From Pseudomonas sp. St316 (GTDB lineage Bacteria; Pseudomonadota; Gammaproteobacteria; Pseudomonadales; Pseudomonadaceae): a stretch of DNA of 64,000 bases. The stretch lies in the NCBI RefSeq assembly GCF_018325905.1, contig NZ_AP021901.1, positions 558,001-622,000 of the forward strand. Direction: 5' to 3'. Positions 1-8,066 of the stretch are shown one piece after another. Every line of letters starts with the position of its first letter. The first letter of the stretch is position 1. The notes below the pieces were generated by a model, which did not search any database, was not told where the DNA came from, and saw only the letters and a program-made list of their open reading frames with translations. Position numbers and translations under genes: made by a program.

Positions 1-866
1 CATGTCGGCGTGGAAGAAACTGTCGCGAAACACCTGGGTGAAGAAGATCTCCACGCCACGTTCGGCCAGCAGTTTCATGTCGGTGCGCTGGTCGGCCAGG
101 GTCGCCAGGTCGGTGACCTGGATGCCGTAGATGCGCTCCATCACCAATACTTTCGGTCGGCACCAGTCCCAGTAGACTTGCGGCACATAGAGCAGCGGCG
201 AGCCTTCGAAGTTGCGACGCAGCTGGCTGGCGTTGGCCGCCTCGCGCAGCAGGTCGAGTTCGTCGTAGATGGTTTTCTCGTAGTCCTGGACCACGTCCAC
301 CGGGTGCAGCAGGCGGGCATCGGCCGACAGCCGCTCGGCGGCCCGAGCGAGGATGAACAGCCATGCCAGGTCCTGGGCAATGATCGGCTTGAGGCCTGGG
401 CGGATGACCTTGACCACCACTTCTTCGCCGCTCTTGAGTTGCGCGGCGTGCACCTGGGCGACGGAGGCCGAGGCCAGGGGCTCGACATCGAAACGGCTGA
501 AGACTTCGCTGATTTTCTTGCCCAGTTGCGCTTCGATCAACGCCACCGACAGCTTGGAATCGAACGGCGGCACGCGGTCTTGCAGCAGCATCAGCTCATC
601 GGCGATGTCTTCGGGCAACAGGTCGCGACGGGTCGAGAGGATCTGCCCGAACTTGATGAAGATCGGCCCCAGGTCCTGCAACGCCAGGCGCAGGCGTGCG
701 CCGCGACTCAAATCCAGCGTCCGGCGGGGAACCAGCGCCACGGCAGCACAAAGCGCAGTGCCAGGAGAAACCAGGGCAGCGGCAGGGCGAACAGCAGGTC
801 ATCGAGGCGGTAGCGGATCACGACGCGCTGGATGCGCAACAAACGGCGGACGGCAAGCAGCTTCAT
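1..866 (-). CDS. ubiB: UbiB, ubiquinone biosynthesis ADCK/UbiB-family kinase-like protein (partial, 5' part)
   Basis: Atypical protein-kinase-like ATPase needed for coenzyme Q synthesis, acting at the inner membrane. The first 288 codons are visible; the family is about 530 residues, so the C-terminal half lies left of the window. The ATG at 866-864 begins [10 protein letters not shown]. Visible family marks are the KFGQ motif of the N-terminal extension (near residue 72), the alanine-rich ASASVAQVH nucleotide-binding loop (near 130), and the start of the catalytic loop, FFHADM, exactly at the window edge. It follows ubiJ by 3 bases on the same strand, completing ubiE-ubiJ-ubiB. Identification is secure; only the end is missing. 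Confidence 0.95.
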
Positions 867-869
867 GCG

Positions 870-1487
870 TTATCGCTTGGTTTCAAGGGATCGGGAAAGG
901 CGCTCGAAACGCGCCTCGAGACGTTCCAGGTCAAGTTTGATCTGGTCCAGTTCATTAAAACGGGCTTGTGCTTCGCGTTGGCCTACGAGGGTACGCGATT
1001 CTTCAGCCAGGTATTCACTCAGATTCTGCCCCAGGCTGGCGAAGCCCTGGCGATACCAGCGAGTGCGACTGCGCAGATGACCGCTGAGCAATTGTGTGGC
1101 CACCGGGCCGATCCAGCGGGACACTTCGTATTCCCAATCCAGCTCCAGGTCCTGGAGAATCGCCGCCAGCTCCAGCAGCACGCCACTGTCGCCGTCGAGC
1201 TCCACGTCGGGGCTGTGCAGCACCGCGGTCTTATCCTTGCCCAGGGCCAGGTTCAGCAGGCTCGACGCTGGGGCGCGCAACGTGCAGTCGACCTCGGCCT
1301 CCCAGTGCCCAGCGAGCATCAGGCCTTCGTCACTGGGCAGGATGAACAACCGCAACGCCGGGCTGCGGCAGTCGACGGCGATCACGCTGCCGCTCAAGCG
1401 CGCCAGGCGCGCGAGCGCCGTGCTGTCCAGGCGCAACACCCGGTTGAGGCCGAGTTCGACGCTGGCAAGCAGCCCGGTGAGCAGCAT
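870..1487 (-). CDS. ubiJ: UbiJ, ubiquinone biosynthesis accessory factor (SCP2 domain)
   Basis: Lipid-binding accessory factor of the soluble Ubi metabolon that presents hydrophobic coenzyme Q intermediates to the Ubi enzymes (family knowledge). The 205-residue product has an N-terminal SCP2-like region (about 15-115) and a charged helical C-terminus (about 165-205, with repeated EL/LE pairs) that looks like the coiled coil of this family. Its ATG overlaps the ubiE stop codon by one base (ATGA), implying translational coupling. The gene order ubiE-ubiJ-ubiB is the standard proteobacterial one and supports the call as much as the sequence does. Confidence 0.9.
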   Translation of the reverse strand: MLLTGLLASVELGLNRVLRLDSTALARLARLSGSVIAVDCRSPALRLFILPSDEGLMLAGHWEAEVDCTLRAPASSLLNLALGKDKTAVLHSPDVELDGDSGVLLELAAILQDLELDWEYEVSRWIGPVATQLLSGHLRSRTRWYRQGFASLGQNLSEYLAEESRTLVGQREAQARFNELDQIKLDLERLEARFERLSRSLETKR

Positions 1488-2257
1488 CAGGGTTTGATAC
1501 CGCGGTGCAGGGCGACGATGCCTGCGGTCATGTTGTGGTAGGTCACGCGGTCGAAACCGGCCTCGACCATCATCGACTTCAGGGTTTCCTGGTTCGGGTG
1601 CATGCGGATCGATTCGGCCAGGTAGCGATAGCTTTCCGAGTCGTTGGTGATCAGCTTGCCCATCAGCGGCATGAAGGCGAACGAGTAGGCGTCATAGGCC
1701 TTGGACATCAGCGCATTGGTTGGCTTGGAGAACTCCAGCACCAGCAGGCGGCCACCGGGCTTGAGCACGCGCAGCATCGAGCGCAGGGCATCTTCCTTGT
1801 GGGTGACGTTGCGCAGGCCGAAGGCGATGGTCACGCAGTCGAAATGGTTGTCGGGGAACGGCAGCTTTTCAGCGTCGGCCTGGACGAACTCGACGTTACC
1901 GGCCACACCCAGGTCCAGCAGGCGGTCGCGGCCGACCTTGAGCATGGATTCGTTGATGTCGGCCAGGACCACCTGGCCGGTTGGCCCGACGATATGGGAA
2001 AACTTCTTCGTCAGGTCGCCCGTGCCGCCGGCGATGTCGAGCACGCGATTGCCGCTGCGCACGCCCGACAGTTCGATCGCGAAACGCTTCCACAAGCGGT
2101 GCATGCCGCCCGAGAGCAGGTCGTTCATCAAGTCATACTTGGCGGCTACGGAGTGGAAAACCTCAGCGACTTTTTCCGCTTTCTGGCTTTCCGGCACGTT
2201 CTTGAAGCCGAAGTGAGTGGTGGGTTCGGCATCGCTGCCTTTGCGCTGATCAGTCAT
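1487..2257 (-). CDS. ubiE: UbiE, demethylmenaquinone/2-methoxy-6-polyprenyl-benzoquinol C-methyltransferase
   Basis: SAM-dependent C-methyltransferase of ubiquinone (and, where present, menaquinone) synthesis. With the ATG at 2257 (MTDQRKGSD) the product is 256 residues, the normal length; a longer frame up to 2341 exists but its first 28 residues are unlike the family. The UbiE signature [13 protein letters not shown] spans about 41-53, and the SAM-binding motif [10 protein letters not shown] spans 73-82. It is the first gene of the ubiE-ubiJ-ubiB operon and diverges from the PHA-system gene at 2413; the 155-base gap must hold both promoters. Confidence 0.97.
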   Translation of the reverse strand: MTDQRKGSDAEPTTHFGFKNVPESQKAEKVAEVFHSVAAKYDLMNDLLSGGMHRLWKRFAIELSGVRSGNRVLDIAGGTGDLTKKFSHIVGPTGQVVLADINESMLKVGRDRLLDLGVAGNVEFVQADAEKLPFPDNHFDCVTIAFGLRNVTHKEDALRSMLRVLKPGGRLLVLEFSKPTNALMSKAYDAYSFAFMPLMGKLITNDSESYRYLAESIRMHPNQETLKSMMVEAGFDRVTYHNMTAGIVALHRGIKP

Positions 2258-2412
2258 ATCGCGGTCACCAAAAAAGAATGCGGGACATTCTAATCCCGGT
2301 GGAGGGCTTTGTCTTGGCAAGGCTGAAGGTAAGATGGGCAACCGCCGGGACGTTTTGACGCAGCCAGGGTCTGAAACGTTCAGGCAAGTCCCGATAACAC
2401 AGGAGTCACCCG

Positions 2413-2688
2413 ATGGCCCGTATAACTGTTGAGCGTGCCCATGGCCTGGGCAAGGAAGCGGCGCGAGAGAAAGCCGACAAGCTGGCGCAGAAGTTGTCCG
2501 ACAGCTATGGCCTGGAGCCGCAGTGGGAGGGCGACACCCTGAAACTCAAGCGTTCCGGGGTCAAGGGCGAAGTGCATGTGGGCGAGGACTCGATCCGCGT
2601 CGACGTGGAGCTGGGCATGTTGATGTCGGCCATGAGTGGGACGATCAAGACGGAAATTGAAAAAGCGCTGGATAAAGCGTTGGCCTGA
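2413..2688 (+). CDS. polyhydroxyalkanoic acid system family protein
   Basis: Small protein of 91 residues, rich in Lys and Glu, with no signal peptide or membrane segment. It resembles the 'polyhydroxyalkanoic acid system' family found beside PHA genes in pseudomonads, whose biochemical role is not settled. The start ATG at 2413 has a good ribosome site (AGGAG about 7 bases upstream). It lies between ubiE and phaI-phaF on the phasin strand and is followed by a REPIN at 2741. I infer a role at the PHA granule or in PHA regulation from location and family name only. Confidence 0.75.
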   Translation: MARITVERAHGLGKEAAREKADKLAQKLSDSYGLEPQWEGDTLKLKRSGVKGEVHVGEDSIRVDVELGMLMSAMSGTIKTEIEKALDKALA

Positions 2689-2740
2689 TCGACCGAAAGG
2701 GTGGGTGGAAGGCATGGCTCAAGTTCACCACCGATAACCT

Positions 2741-2827
2741 GTGGGAGTGAGCTTGCTCGCGATGGCATTGTTTCAGTCACATCAACGTTGGCTGACACTC
2801 CGCCATCGCGAGCAAGCTCGCTCCCAC
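2741..2827. repeat. REPIN (two inverted REP palindromes), copy 1
   Basis: An 87-base element bounded by GTGGGAGTGAGCTTGCTCG and its near-perfect inverse GAGCAAGCTCGCTCCCAC. The ends are GTGGGAG and CTCCCAC, the Pseudomonas REP core. It lies between the PHA-system gene and phaI and closely resembles copy 2 at 4348. Confidence 0.9.
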
Positions 2828-2958
2828 AGGAAGGCGTTACAGCCGGTGAGATGTGGGTCAGTTGTTAGGGTGCCCTTTCTAATTATTGTCACTACTTTGT
2901 GCCTGAGCCCGACCGTGTGCGGGCAGTTCCTCAAACCTTTTTTCGAGTGAGGTGCACC

Positions 2959-3381
2959 ATGGCCAAAGTTATTCTGAAGAAAAAAACCGACGTTGAATCT
3001 TCCACGCTCGGCGACGTGAAAACGTACGCGCGCAAGATCTGGCTGGCGGGCCTGGGCGCCTACGCGAAGGTCGGCCAGGAAGGCGGCGAGTACTTCCAGG
3101 AGTTGGTTAAGGCTGGCGAAGTTATTGAAACCAAAGGTAAAAAGAAAATTGCCGGGAAACTTGAAGCGGCCAACAGCGAATTGATTGAAGCCAAGAGCGA
3201 CGTCAATACTTTCAAGGCTCGGGTTGAAGTACAACTCGATAAAGTCGAGAAGGTATTTGATGCCCGTGTTGCAAGTGCCTTGAATCGTATCGGCATTCCG
3301 TCTAAACATGACGTTGAGACACTCTCTGCTAAGCTCGATGAGCTGACAGCATTGCTCGAACGTGTCGCGCGTAAACATTAA
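2959..3381 (+). CDS. phaI: PhaI, PHA granule phasin
   Basis: Granule-associated phasin of 140 residues that coats medium-chain-length PHA inclusions. The N-terminal segment RKIWLAGLGAYAKV (about 23-36) is shared with PhaF and marks the phasin family; the rest is predicted amphipathic helix. The ATG at 2959 (MAKVILKKKT) follows GAGTGAGGTGCACC; a longer in-frame start at 2899 would add non-phasin sequence. A small hairpin, GCCCG-loop-CGGGC (2907-2924), lies in the leader. The stop is 10 bases before phaF, giving a phaI-phaF operon. In P. putida this promoter responds to PhaD; that is family knowledge, not seen here. Confidence 0.93.
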   Translation: MAKVILKKKTDVESSTLGDVKTYARKIWLAGLGAYAKVGQEGGEYFQELVKAGEVIETKGKKKIAGKLEAANSELIEAKSDVNTFKARVEVQLDKVEKVFDARVASALNRIGIPSKHDVETLSAKLDELTALLERVARKH

Positions 3382-3391
3382 GGAGAACGGG

Positions 3392-4279
3392 ATGGCTGGC
3401 AAAAAAATCACTGAAAAAGAAGGCAGCTCGTGGGCCGGGAAGATTGAAAAATACTCCCGCAAAATCTGGCTTGCTGGTTTAGGCGTGTACTCGAAGATCG
3501 ACTCTGACGGCAGCAAGCTCTTCGAGTCCCTGGTAAAGGACGGCGAGAAGGCCGAAAAACTCACCAAGACGGCGGTCGGCAAACAAGTCGATGCGGCCAA
3601 AGACACTGCCGAGTCCGCCAAGTCGCGAATCGGCGGCGTGAAGGATCGTGCGCTGGGCAAATGGGACGAACTGGAAGGGGCTTTCGACAAGCGCCTGAAC
3701 AGCGCAATCTCGCGCCTGGGGGTGCCAAGTCGTAATGAAGTCAAGGCGCTGCACAGCAAGGTCGACACCCTGACCAAGCAGATCGAAAAGCTCACCGGCG
3801 CCAAAGTCGCACCCGTGGCGACCAAGACTGCAGCGGCCAAGCCGGCCGCTAAAACGGCGGCCAAGCCACTGGTCAAGGCTGCGGCAAAACCCGCCGCCAA
3901 ACCTGCGGCGAAGGCAGCAGCCAAGCCCGCGGCTAAAACCGCAGCGGCCAAACCTGCTGCCAAGACGGCGGCCAAACCGGTCGCGGCGAAAGCAGCAGCC
4001 AAGCCTGCGGCCAAGCCAGCAGCCAAGACTGCAGCGGCTAAACCTGCTGCGGCTAAACCAGCCGCTAAGCCTGCGGCAAAAGCGGCGGCCAAACCTGCTG
4101 CGGCGAAAAAACCGGCCGTGAAAAAACCGGCCGCGCCAAAAGTAGGTACCCCCAGGGCGCTGGCTACGGCGGCCAAACCGGCAACCCCGGCGAGCACGGC
4201 GAACTCCGCTTCGGCTCCGACCCCGGTTGCCACTCCGACTACCGCGCCGGCTCCATCGACGCCTACCACCCAGTCCTGA
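3392..4279 (+). CDS. phaF: PhaF, PHA phasin with histone H1-like DNA-binding tail
   Basis: Bifunctional phasin: the N-terminus (about 1-140) binds the PHA granule and the C-terminus (about 150-260) is a run of AAKPA/AAKTA-type repeats rich in Lys, Ala and Pro that binds DNA and helps segregate granules (known for PhaF). The 295-residue product starts at 3392 after AAGGAGAACGGG, a near-ideal ribosome site; the longer frame from 3362 overlaps phaI and is rejected. The repeat tract is degenerate at DNA level and likely varies in length between strains. A terminator follows at 4295, then phaD arrives convergently. Confidence 0.95.
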   Translation: MAGKKITEKEGSSWAGKIEKYSRKIWLAGLGVYSKIDSDGSKLFESLVKDGEKAEKLTKTAVGKQVDAAKDTAESAKSRIGGVKDRALGKWDELEGAFDKRLNSAISRLGVPSRNEVKALHSKVDTLTKQIEKLTGAKVAPVATKTAAAKPAAKTAAKPLVKAAAKPAAKPAAKAAAKPAAKTAAAKPAAKTAAKPVAAKAAAKPAAKPAAKTAAAKPAAAKPAAKPAAKAAAKPAAAKKPAVKKPAAPKVGTPRALATAAKPATPASTANSASAPTPVATPTTAPAPSTPTTQS

Positions 4280-4294
4280 TTTTTACGGACATGC

Positions 4295-4329
4295 AAAAAC
4301 GCCCGGCCTGTGAAGGTCGGGCGTTTTTT
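4295..4329 (+). terminator. Rho-independent terminator of phaI-phaF
   Basis: An imperfect GC hairpin (ACGCCCGGCCT / AGGTCGGGCGT) preceded by A residues and followed by TTTTTT, 15 bases after the phaF stop. The A-rich left side could let it act for the opposing phaD transcript as well. Confidence 0.85.
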
Positions 4330-4347
4330 ATGCGCCATGGATCCGGT

Positions 4348-4434
4348 GTGGGAGCGAGCTTGCTCGCGATTGCATTGTTTCAGTCACATGCAGGTTGACT
4401 GACACTCCGTCATCGCGAGCAAGCTCGCTCCCAC
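4348..4434. repeat. REPIN, copy 2
   Basis: An 87-base inverted REP pair, GTGGGAGCGAGCTTGCTCGC to GCGAGCAAGCTCGCTCCCAC, between the convergent ends of phaF and phaD. By eye it differs from copy 1 (2741-2827) at about seven positions, even in the spacer between the palindromes, so the two are recent paralogues. Confidence 0.9.
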
Positions 4435-4472
4435 AATGGACCATTGTACAAAGGCCTTCCCACTGCCGGCGG

Positions 4473-5093
4473 TCAGTCGTGCTCTTCCAGATAGCGCAAC
4501 GCCAGTTGCTCTGTCGCCACCTTGGTCGCGGGCGGCAGGTGCGAGGCCACCAGCATCATGATCTGGTAGACCACCAACCGAACCTCGCCCTCGCGGTCCA
4601 GGATCCGCTGGTAGTCCAGGGAGAACAGCAAGGTCATGGTGATCTGTTCCACCAGTTGCCCCAGGGCTTGGGTATCGCTGACCAGCAACCCCTGGGCCTT
4701 GAGCTGCGCCAGCAGTGAGGCGAGGGTGCGCTTCAGGGCATTGAGCAACTGGCGGATGCCCTTGGCCAGCTTCGGCAGGCGTCCGGCCAGGTTCGACAGG
4801 TCCTGGAATAGAAAGCGGTACTGAGCCAGGCGCTCGACGATCAAGTGCAGGAACAGCCAGTAATCTTCCGGCGCCAACTGCACGTCCGCCGGAGGGTCCA
4901 GCAGCGGCGCCAGTTCGCCCTGGAATCGCTCGAACAGCCCGAGGATCAGCGGTTCCTTGCCATGAAAGTGGTAATAGAGGTTGCCCGGGCTGATGCCCAT
5001 TTCGTTGGCAACTTCCAGGGTGGAGACGTTCGGTTCGCCCTTTTCGTTGAACAATTGCAGGGCACATTCAAGGATTCGGTCGCGGGTTTTCAT
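4473..5093 (-). CDS. phaD: PhaD, TetR-like transcriptional regulator of PHA genes
   Basis: TetR-family DNA-binding protein of 206 residues that in P. putida acts as a carbon-dependent activator of the phaC1 and phaI promoters (family knowledge). The N-terminal helix-turn-helix is clear: RDRILECALQLF, then STLEVANEMGISPGNLYYHF (about 24-43). The remaining 160 residues are the helical ligand and dimer domain. It is the last gene of phaC1-phaZ-phaC2-phaD, starting 61 bases after phaC2 ends. The position and the length are those expected for PhaD. Confidence 0.93.
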   Translation of the reverse strand: MKTRDRILECALQLFNEKGEPNVSTLEVANEMGISPGNLYYHFHGKEPLILGLFERFQGELAPLLDPPADVQLAPEDYWLFLHLIVERLAQYRFLFQDLSNLAGRLPKLAKGIRQLLNALKRTLASLLAQLKAQGLLVSDTQALGQLVEQITMTLLFSLDYQRILDREGEVRLVVYQIMMLVASHLPPATKVATEQLALRYLEEHD

Positions 5094-5154
5094 CCGGTCT
5101 TCTTAATGATCAAGTCATGCCACGGCCAATCGCCTGGCCGTGGGGTCATGGCCT

Positions 5155-6837
5155 TCAGCGCACGCGAACATAGGTGCCGGGAGCTGCGTCCAGGGGCGGG
5201 TAGTTCGCATTGCCCAAGGTCATCCGGGTTTCGTGCTGGGCGCCGGAACGCTCCTGGATCCAGCCCAGCCATTGGGTCCACCAACTGCCTTCGACGTGTT
5301 TGGCGTCGTAGTACCAGGCCCGCGGGTCGCTGCTCAGTTTCACGCTTTCGATGTAGTTGGCCTTGGGGTTGCCCGGCGGGTTGAGGATGCTCTGGACGTG
5401 GCCGCTGTTGGAGAGCACGAAGCGTTTTTCGCCACCGAGCAACAGGGTCGAGCGATACACCGCGTCCCACGGCGTGATGTGGTCGTTGATGCCGCCCACG
5501 CTGAAGCTGTCCACCGTCACTTTCTGCAGGTCGATGGGCGTGCCGCACACTTCCAGGCCGCCGGGATGGGTCAGTGGGTTGTGCTTGAAGAAGTCCAGCA
5601 GGTCGCCGTGGTAAGCCGCCGGCAGGCGGGTGCAGTCGTTGTTCCAGTAGAGGATGTCGAAGGCCGGCGGCTCCTTGCCCAGCAGATAGTTGTTGATGAA
5701 GTAGGTCCAGATCAGATCGTTGGGGCGCATCCAGGCGAATACCCGGGCCAGGTCGCGACCATCGAGGATGCCCTTCTGGTAGGAGCGGCGCTTGGCGGCT
5801 TCGAGGGTCTGCTCGTCGATGAACAGCGTGGCCGGGCTGTCGATCTGGCTGTCCAGCAGGCTCACCAGGTACGTGGCACTGGCGACCCGGCGCAGCTGGC
5901 GCTTGGCTTGCAGGTGGCCTTGCAGGGCGGCGATGGTCATGCCCCCGGCGCAGGCGCCCATCAGGTTGACCTCGCGGGCGCCGGTGATCGCCCGGCAGAC
6001 GTTCATGGCCTCTTCCACGGCCTCGACGTAGCTGGACAGGCCCCATTCGCGGTGGCGTACGTCAGGGTTGCGCCAACTGATGATGAAGACCTGCAAACCG
6101 TTTTTCAGGGCGTACTGGACGAAGCTGTTGGAAGGGCTCAGGTCGAAAATGTAGAACTTGTTGATCTGCGGCGGCACGATCAGCAACGGCTTGGCGTATT
6201 GCTTTTCGCTCATGGACCGGTACTGGATCAGCTCGAGCAATTCGTTGCGAAACACCACCGCGCCAGGGGTGGTCGCCAGGGTCTTGCCGACTTCAAAGGC
6301 ATGGGGCGTGGTTTGTCGCGGCAACCCGTCGTTGTGCAGCAGGTCGTCCACCAGATGGCTGAGGCCTCGAACCAGGCTGGTGCCGCCGGAGTTGAACAGT
6401 TCCTTGACCGCCAGCGGGTTGAGCAGCGTATTGGACGGCGAAACGGCGTCGTTGAGCAGGGCGAAGGCGAAGTGGGCGCGGGTGCGGTCATCCTGGCTCA
6501 TGGTGCTTTCGTCGATCCAGCTCGTCACCTGTTTCTGCCAGCTCAGGTAGGCCTGCAGGCTGCGGCGGTAGAGCGGATTGAGCTGCCAGGTGGGGTCGGC
6601 GAAACGCTGGTCGTTGGGGTTGGTGGGGTGCAGGGTCTCGCCCAGCAGCACTCGGCCCAGTTGACCGCCCAGCCTCAATGCATGCCGGGCACTGTGCACC
6701 GGGTTGCGCAAACCGTGTACGGCAACGCTGCGCAAGGTGGACAGCAGGTCCCTGCCACGCAGGCCGGTGACCGCACTTTGTGCGTTGATGAAGCTGGCAG
6801 GGGCGGGCATGGAACCCTTCGCCGGTTTGTCGCGCAT
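5155..6837 (-). CDS. phaC2: PhaC2, class II poly(3-hydroxyalkanoic acid) synthase 2
   Basis: Polymerises medium-chain (R)-3-hydroxyacyl-CoA into PHA on the granule surface. The product is 560 residues, typical of class II. The modified lipase box GACAGG places the nucleophile at Cys296; Asp452 (in NDHITPW) and His480 (in NSGHVQS) complete the triad. It is a diverged paralogue of phaC1 in the same operon, separated by the depolymerase phaZ. The start at 6837 (MRDKPAKGS) has GGAG close upstream and gives the family N-terminus. There is no sign of decay. Confidence 0.96.
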   Translation of the reverse strand: MRDKPAKGSMPAPASFINAQSAVTGLRGRDLLSTLRSVAVHGLRNPVHSARHALRLGGQLGRVLLGETLHPTNPNDQRFADPTWQLNPLYRRSLQAYLSWQKQVTSWIDESTMSQDDRTRAHFAFALLNDAVSPSNTLLNPLAVKELFNSGGTSLVRGLSHLVDDLLHNDGLPRQTTPHAFEVGKTLATTPGAVVFRNELLELIQYRSMSEKQYAKPLLIVPPQINKFYIFDLSPSNSFVQYALKNGLQVFIISWRNPDVRHREWGLSSYVEAVEEAMNVCRAITGAREVNLMGACAGGMTIAALQGHLQAKRQLRRVASATYLVSLLDSQIDSPATLFIDEQTLEAAKRRSYQKGILDGRDLARVFAWMRPNDLIWTYFINNYLLGKEPPAFDILYWNNDCTRLPAAYHGDLLDFFKHNPLTHPGGLEVCGTPIDLQKVTVDSFSVGGINDHITPWDAVYRSTLLLGGEKRFVLSNSGHVQSILNPPGNPKANYIESVKLSSDPRAWYYDAKHVEGSWWTQWLGWIQERSGAQHETRMTLGNANYPPLDAAPGTYVRVR

Positions 6838-6949
6838 GAGTCAACTCCTTCGTCATCAGGCTAAAAACAAACACACCGAACCAGATAACATAGTCGCTGT
6901 TTCGGGTCGCTGCGCGGTCCGGCGTCCTGCCAGGCGCTAATGGGCGGTT

Positions 6950-7804
6950 TCAGCCGCCCAGCGGCGAGGGATGCGGATGCATCACCGCACGCTGACGTTC
7001 TTCCTCCAGGAATTTCATGATGATCGGCGCCACCGCCTCGGCCCGGGTGATCAGGAACAGATGGCCGTCATCGATGATGTGTAATTGGGCATTGGGAATG
7101 CGCCAGGCCAGCATGCGCATGTTGATCAGCGGGATCAGCGGGTCGTCGTCGCCGGCCAGCACCAGGGTCGGCTGGTGGATCTTGTGCAGCCAGTGGATGC
7201 TGGTCCAGCCCAGGCCGGCGAACAGTTGCCAGTAATAACCGAGCTTGCCCGCCGAACGAACCTTGGCCGCATGGCTGGCCGCCAGGCTCGGGTCGCGACG
7301 GAACGATCCGCCGTAGATCAGCGGGGCGATACGCATCACATGGGAAGGTTGAACGTAGCGCCGGGGGCTGGCCATCATCCACAGTACCTTCGGTTTGCCC
7401 GGTACCATCACCGCCCCGGCCGCCGTGGCCGCCAGTACCAGCTTCTTGCAGCGCTCGGGGTAGTCATAGGCGAACTGCTGGGCCAGGGCGCCCCCCCAGG
7501 ACACGCCGATCACGTTGACCTGCCCGTAGTCCAGGTAATCGAGCATGCGCGCGGTGAGTTTGGCCAGGCCAGGAAAGCGATACGGCCGGTTGGGCGTCGA
7601 TGAACCGCCGACGCCGGGCACGTCAAAGGCGATGACTTCCAGGTCCGGGTCCAGGGCCTGGATGAACGGGAACACCAGCTCGAGGTTGGCGCCGATGCCG
7701 TTGAAAATCAGCAGCGGCGTCAAGTGAGGCTTGCCGGGACGTACCGCGGTGCGCAAGGTCTGGCCATCCAGATCGACGGTACGGAAGATGTACGGTTGCG
7801 GCAT
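6950..7804 (-). CDS. phaZ: PhaZ, intracellular mcl-PHA depolymerase
   Basis: Alpha/beta-hydrolase serine depolymerase that mobilises stored mcl-PHA from the granule surface. The 284-residue product matches the family length. The lipase box GVSWGG puts the nucleophile at Ser102; Asp221 (in GDDDPLIP) and His248 (in DDGHLFL) complete the catalytic triad at the usual positions. It sits between the two synthase genes, so synthesis and mobilisation enzymes are co-transcribed. The gap to phaC1 contains a REPIN (7859-7946) that could shape the polycistronic message. Confidence 0.96.
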   Translation of the reverse strand: MPQPYIFRTVDLDGQTLRTAVRPGKPHLTPLLIFNGIGANLELVFPFIQALDPDLEVIAFDVPGVGGSSTPNRPYRFPGLAKLTARMLDYLDYGQVNVIGVSWGGALAQQFAYDYPERCKKLVLAATAAGAVMVPGKPKVLWMMASPRRYVQPSHVMRIAPLIYGGSFRRDPSLAASHAAKVRSAGKLGYYWQLFAGLGWTSIHWLHKIHQPTLVLAGDDDPLIPLINMRMLAWRIPNAQLHIIDDGHLFLITRAEAVAPIIMKFLEEERQRAVMHPHPSPLGG

Positions 7805-7858
7805 GCTTCAAGCCCTATGGGTTGGGTCGCTGTCTTTCATTTTTTTTCCCGATCCCCT

Positions 7859-7946
7859 GTGGGAGCGAGCCCGCTCGCGATGACGGCGGTACATCCAACA
7901 TCAATGTGTTCCGATACACCGCAATCGCGAGCAGGCTCGCTCCCAC
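7859..7946. repeat. REPIN, copy 3
   Basis: An inverted REP pair, GTGGGAGCGAGCCCGCTCGCG to CGCGAGCAGGCTCGCTCCCAC, between phaC1 and phaZ, inside the operon. Both arms carry compensating changes (GCCCGC / GCAGGC) relative to the common core. The spacer includes CATCAATGT, shared with copies at 15409 and 20632. Confidence 0.88.
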
Positions 7947-8066
7947 ATTGGATCTGCCGCGAACATGAGTTTGCGTTCACCAGCGATGCGGGCCTTACAT
8001 TTTCATGTCGGCTGCCGGAGTGCTTTCGTGAGCAAACCCACTCCTGCAGCGGACGAGTTGCATCCC

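Noticed and set aside
2782..4338. A 518-codon open frame on the minus strand across phaI and phaF
   Set aside because: It is an Ala/Gly/Leu-rich antisense image of the PhaF repeats that ends in a REPIN; phaI and phaF have clear starts and family matches.
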